The notes below the pieces were generated by a model, which saw only the letters and a program-made list of their open reading frames with translations, was not told where the DNA came from and made no database searches. The position numbers were made by a program, and so were the translations under genes. From contig JAUXHQ010000126.1 of NCBI GenBank assembly GCA_030621455.1, positions 1 through 6,104 on the forward strand: 6,104 nt of DNA, written 5' to 3'. How positions within the stretch are numbered: the first letter of the stretch is position 1; every line of letters begins with the position of its first letter. The stretch is from Deltaproteobacteria bacterium. Its GTDB lineage: Bacteria > Desulfobacterota > UBA8473. Shown here piece after piece: positions 5,571 through 6,104 of the stretch.

Positions 5571-6104
5571 ATGTATATGGACTGTCCCAGGATAGCTTTC
5601 TCCGCATTGCGAGGAAACTCCGGCAAGACACTCTTGACTGTAGGTGTGGTAGCTTGTCTCCATAAGAAGGGGAAGGCGGTCTCTCCCTTCAAGAAGGGGC
5701 CCGACTATATAGATGCGGCCTGGCTGGGGCTTGCGGCTGATCGTTCCTGTTACAACCTCGATGCGTTTTTGATGGAGAGGGAGGCCCTTATTTCTTCCTT
5801 TACAACCCATGTGAGGCAGTCCGACGTAGCCATAGTGGAGGGCAACAGGGGTCTCTTCGATGGAATGGACGCACAGGGTAGTTACAGTACGGCCGAGCTC
5901 GCCAAGATGCTTCAGATGCCGGTGGTTATTATAGTCGACTGCAGTATGGCAACCCGCACGGTCGCTGCAATGGTCCTCGGCTGTCAACACCTTGACCCTG
6001 AGGTGGCCATAAAGGGGGTCATTCTTAATCGGGTTCGGGGAAATCGCCACGAATCGATTGTGCGCCGTGCTGTAGAGGAGAATTGCGGAGTTCCAGTATT
6101 GGGG
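5571..6104 (+). CDS. dsrN: CbiA/DsrN-type glutamine-dependent amidase, N-terminal part (cut by window end)
   Basis: The first 178 codons are present; the family is about 450-470 aa, so the glutamine amidotransferase half lies beyond the window. Visible motifs are a P-loop variant ALRGNSGKT (12-20), PFKKGPDYID (39-48), NLDAFLM (62-68), EGNRGLFDG (90-98) and the strand VVIIVD (118-123). These are the ATP- and substrate-binding signatures of cobyrinic acid a,c-diamide synthases. In dsr operons this paralogue is called DsrN and is thought to amidate siroheme to siroamide for sulfite reductase. The position 5 nt after dsrD favours DsrN over a cobalamin-pathway CbiA/CobB. The start may be ATG 5571 or ATG 5577; the purine stretch AAAGAGA (5564-5570) is better spaced for 5577, while AAGAGGA (5552-5558) would serve 5571. 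Confidence 0.88.
   Translation, partial: MYMDCPRIAFSALRGNSGKTLLTVGVVACLHKKGKAVSPFKKGPDYIDAAWLGLAADRSCYNLDAFLMEREALISSFTTHVRQSDVAIVEGNRGLFDGMDAQGSYSTAELAKMLQMPVVIIVDCSMATRTVAAMVLGCQHLDPEVAIKGVILNRVRGNRHESIVRRAVEENCGVPVLG

Noticed and set aside
5391..6050. Minus-strand open frame of 219 aa over dsrD and dsrN
   Set aside because: Both sense genes have clear family motifs and proper spacing; the antisense frame crosses both and has no recognisable motif.

Overview
This window carries the dissimilatory sulfite reductase locus of a sulfate- or sulfite-reducing bacterium. The order dsrA-dsrB-dsrD-dsrN(cbiA-like), the full-length DsrA and DsrB with intact siroheme/[4Fe-4S] ligands, and the presence of DsrD point to a reductive-type organism, most likely of the Desulfobacterota (former Deltaproteobacteria). 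Genus cannot be decided from the window. All confident genes are on the + strand.

Layout. Bases 1-829 are mostly non-coding. A short open frame enters from the left edge (2-142), which may be the tail of an upstream gene. Next come a near-palindromic operator (520-537), a good sigma-70-like promoter (547-576) and a leader of about 250 nt. A cysteine-rich 2[4Fe-4S] ferredoxin (830-1048) and an unrecognised 107-aa protein (1124-1447) form the first gene pair. The gap 1448-1666 holds a second promoter and a perfect 20-bp palindrome with the same core as the first operator. A second pair follows: an unrecognised 114-aa protein (1667-2011) overlapping a five-repeat TPR protein (2004-2627). After a 174-nt gap with two inverted repeats comes the core operon: dsrA (2802-4109), dsrB (4122-5237), an 85-nt gap with a strong hairpin, dsrD (5323-5565), and the N-terminal part of a CbiA/DsrN-type amidase (5571 to the right edge).

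How the genes fit together. DsrA and DsrB form the siroheme enzyme that reduces sulfite, DsrD is its small activator, and the DsrN-type amidase probably amidates siroheme. The ferredoxin could be an electron carrier, and the TPR protein and its partner could assist assembly or interactions; both of these are inference from position only.

The most interesting signal is regulatory. Two copies of TGAATGAA-N2-TTCATTCA stand before the two upstream gene pairs. This core matches the operator I know for TetR-family fatty-acid-degradation repressors (FadR/YsiA of Bacillus). It suggests that accessory genes beside dsrAB are controlled by an acyl-CoA-sensing regulator encoded elsewhere.
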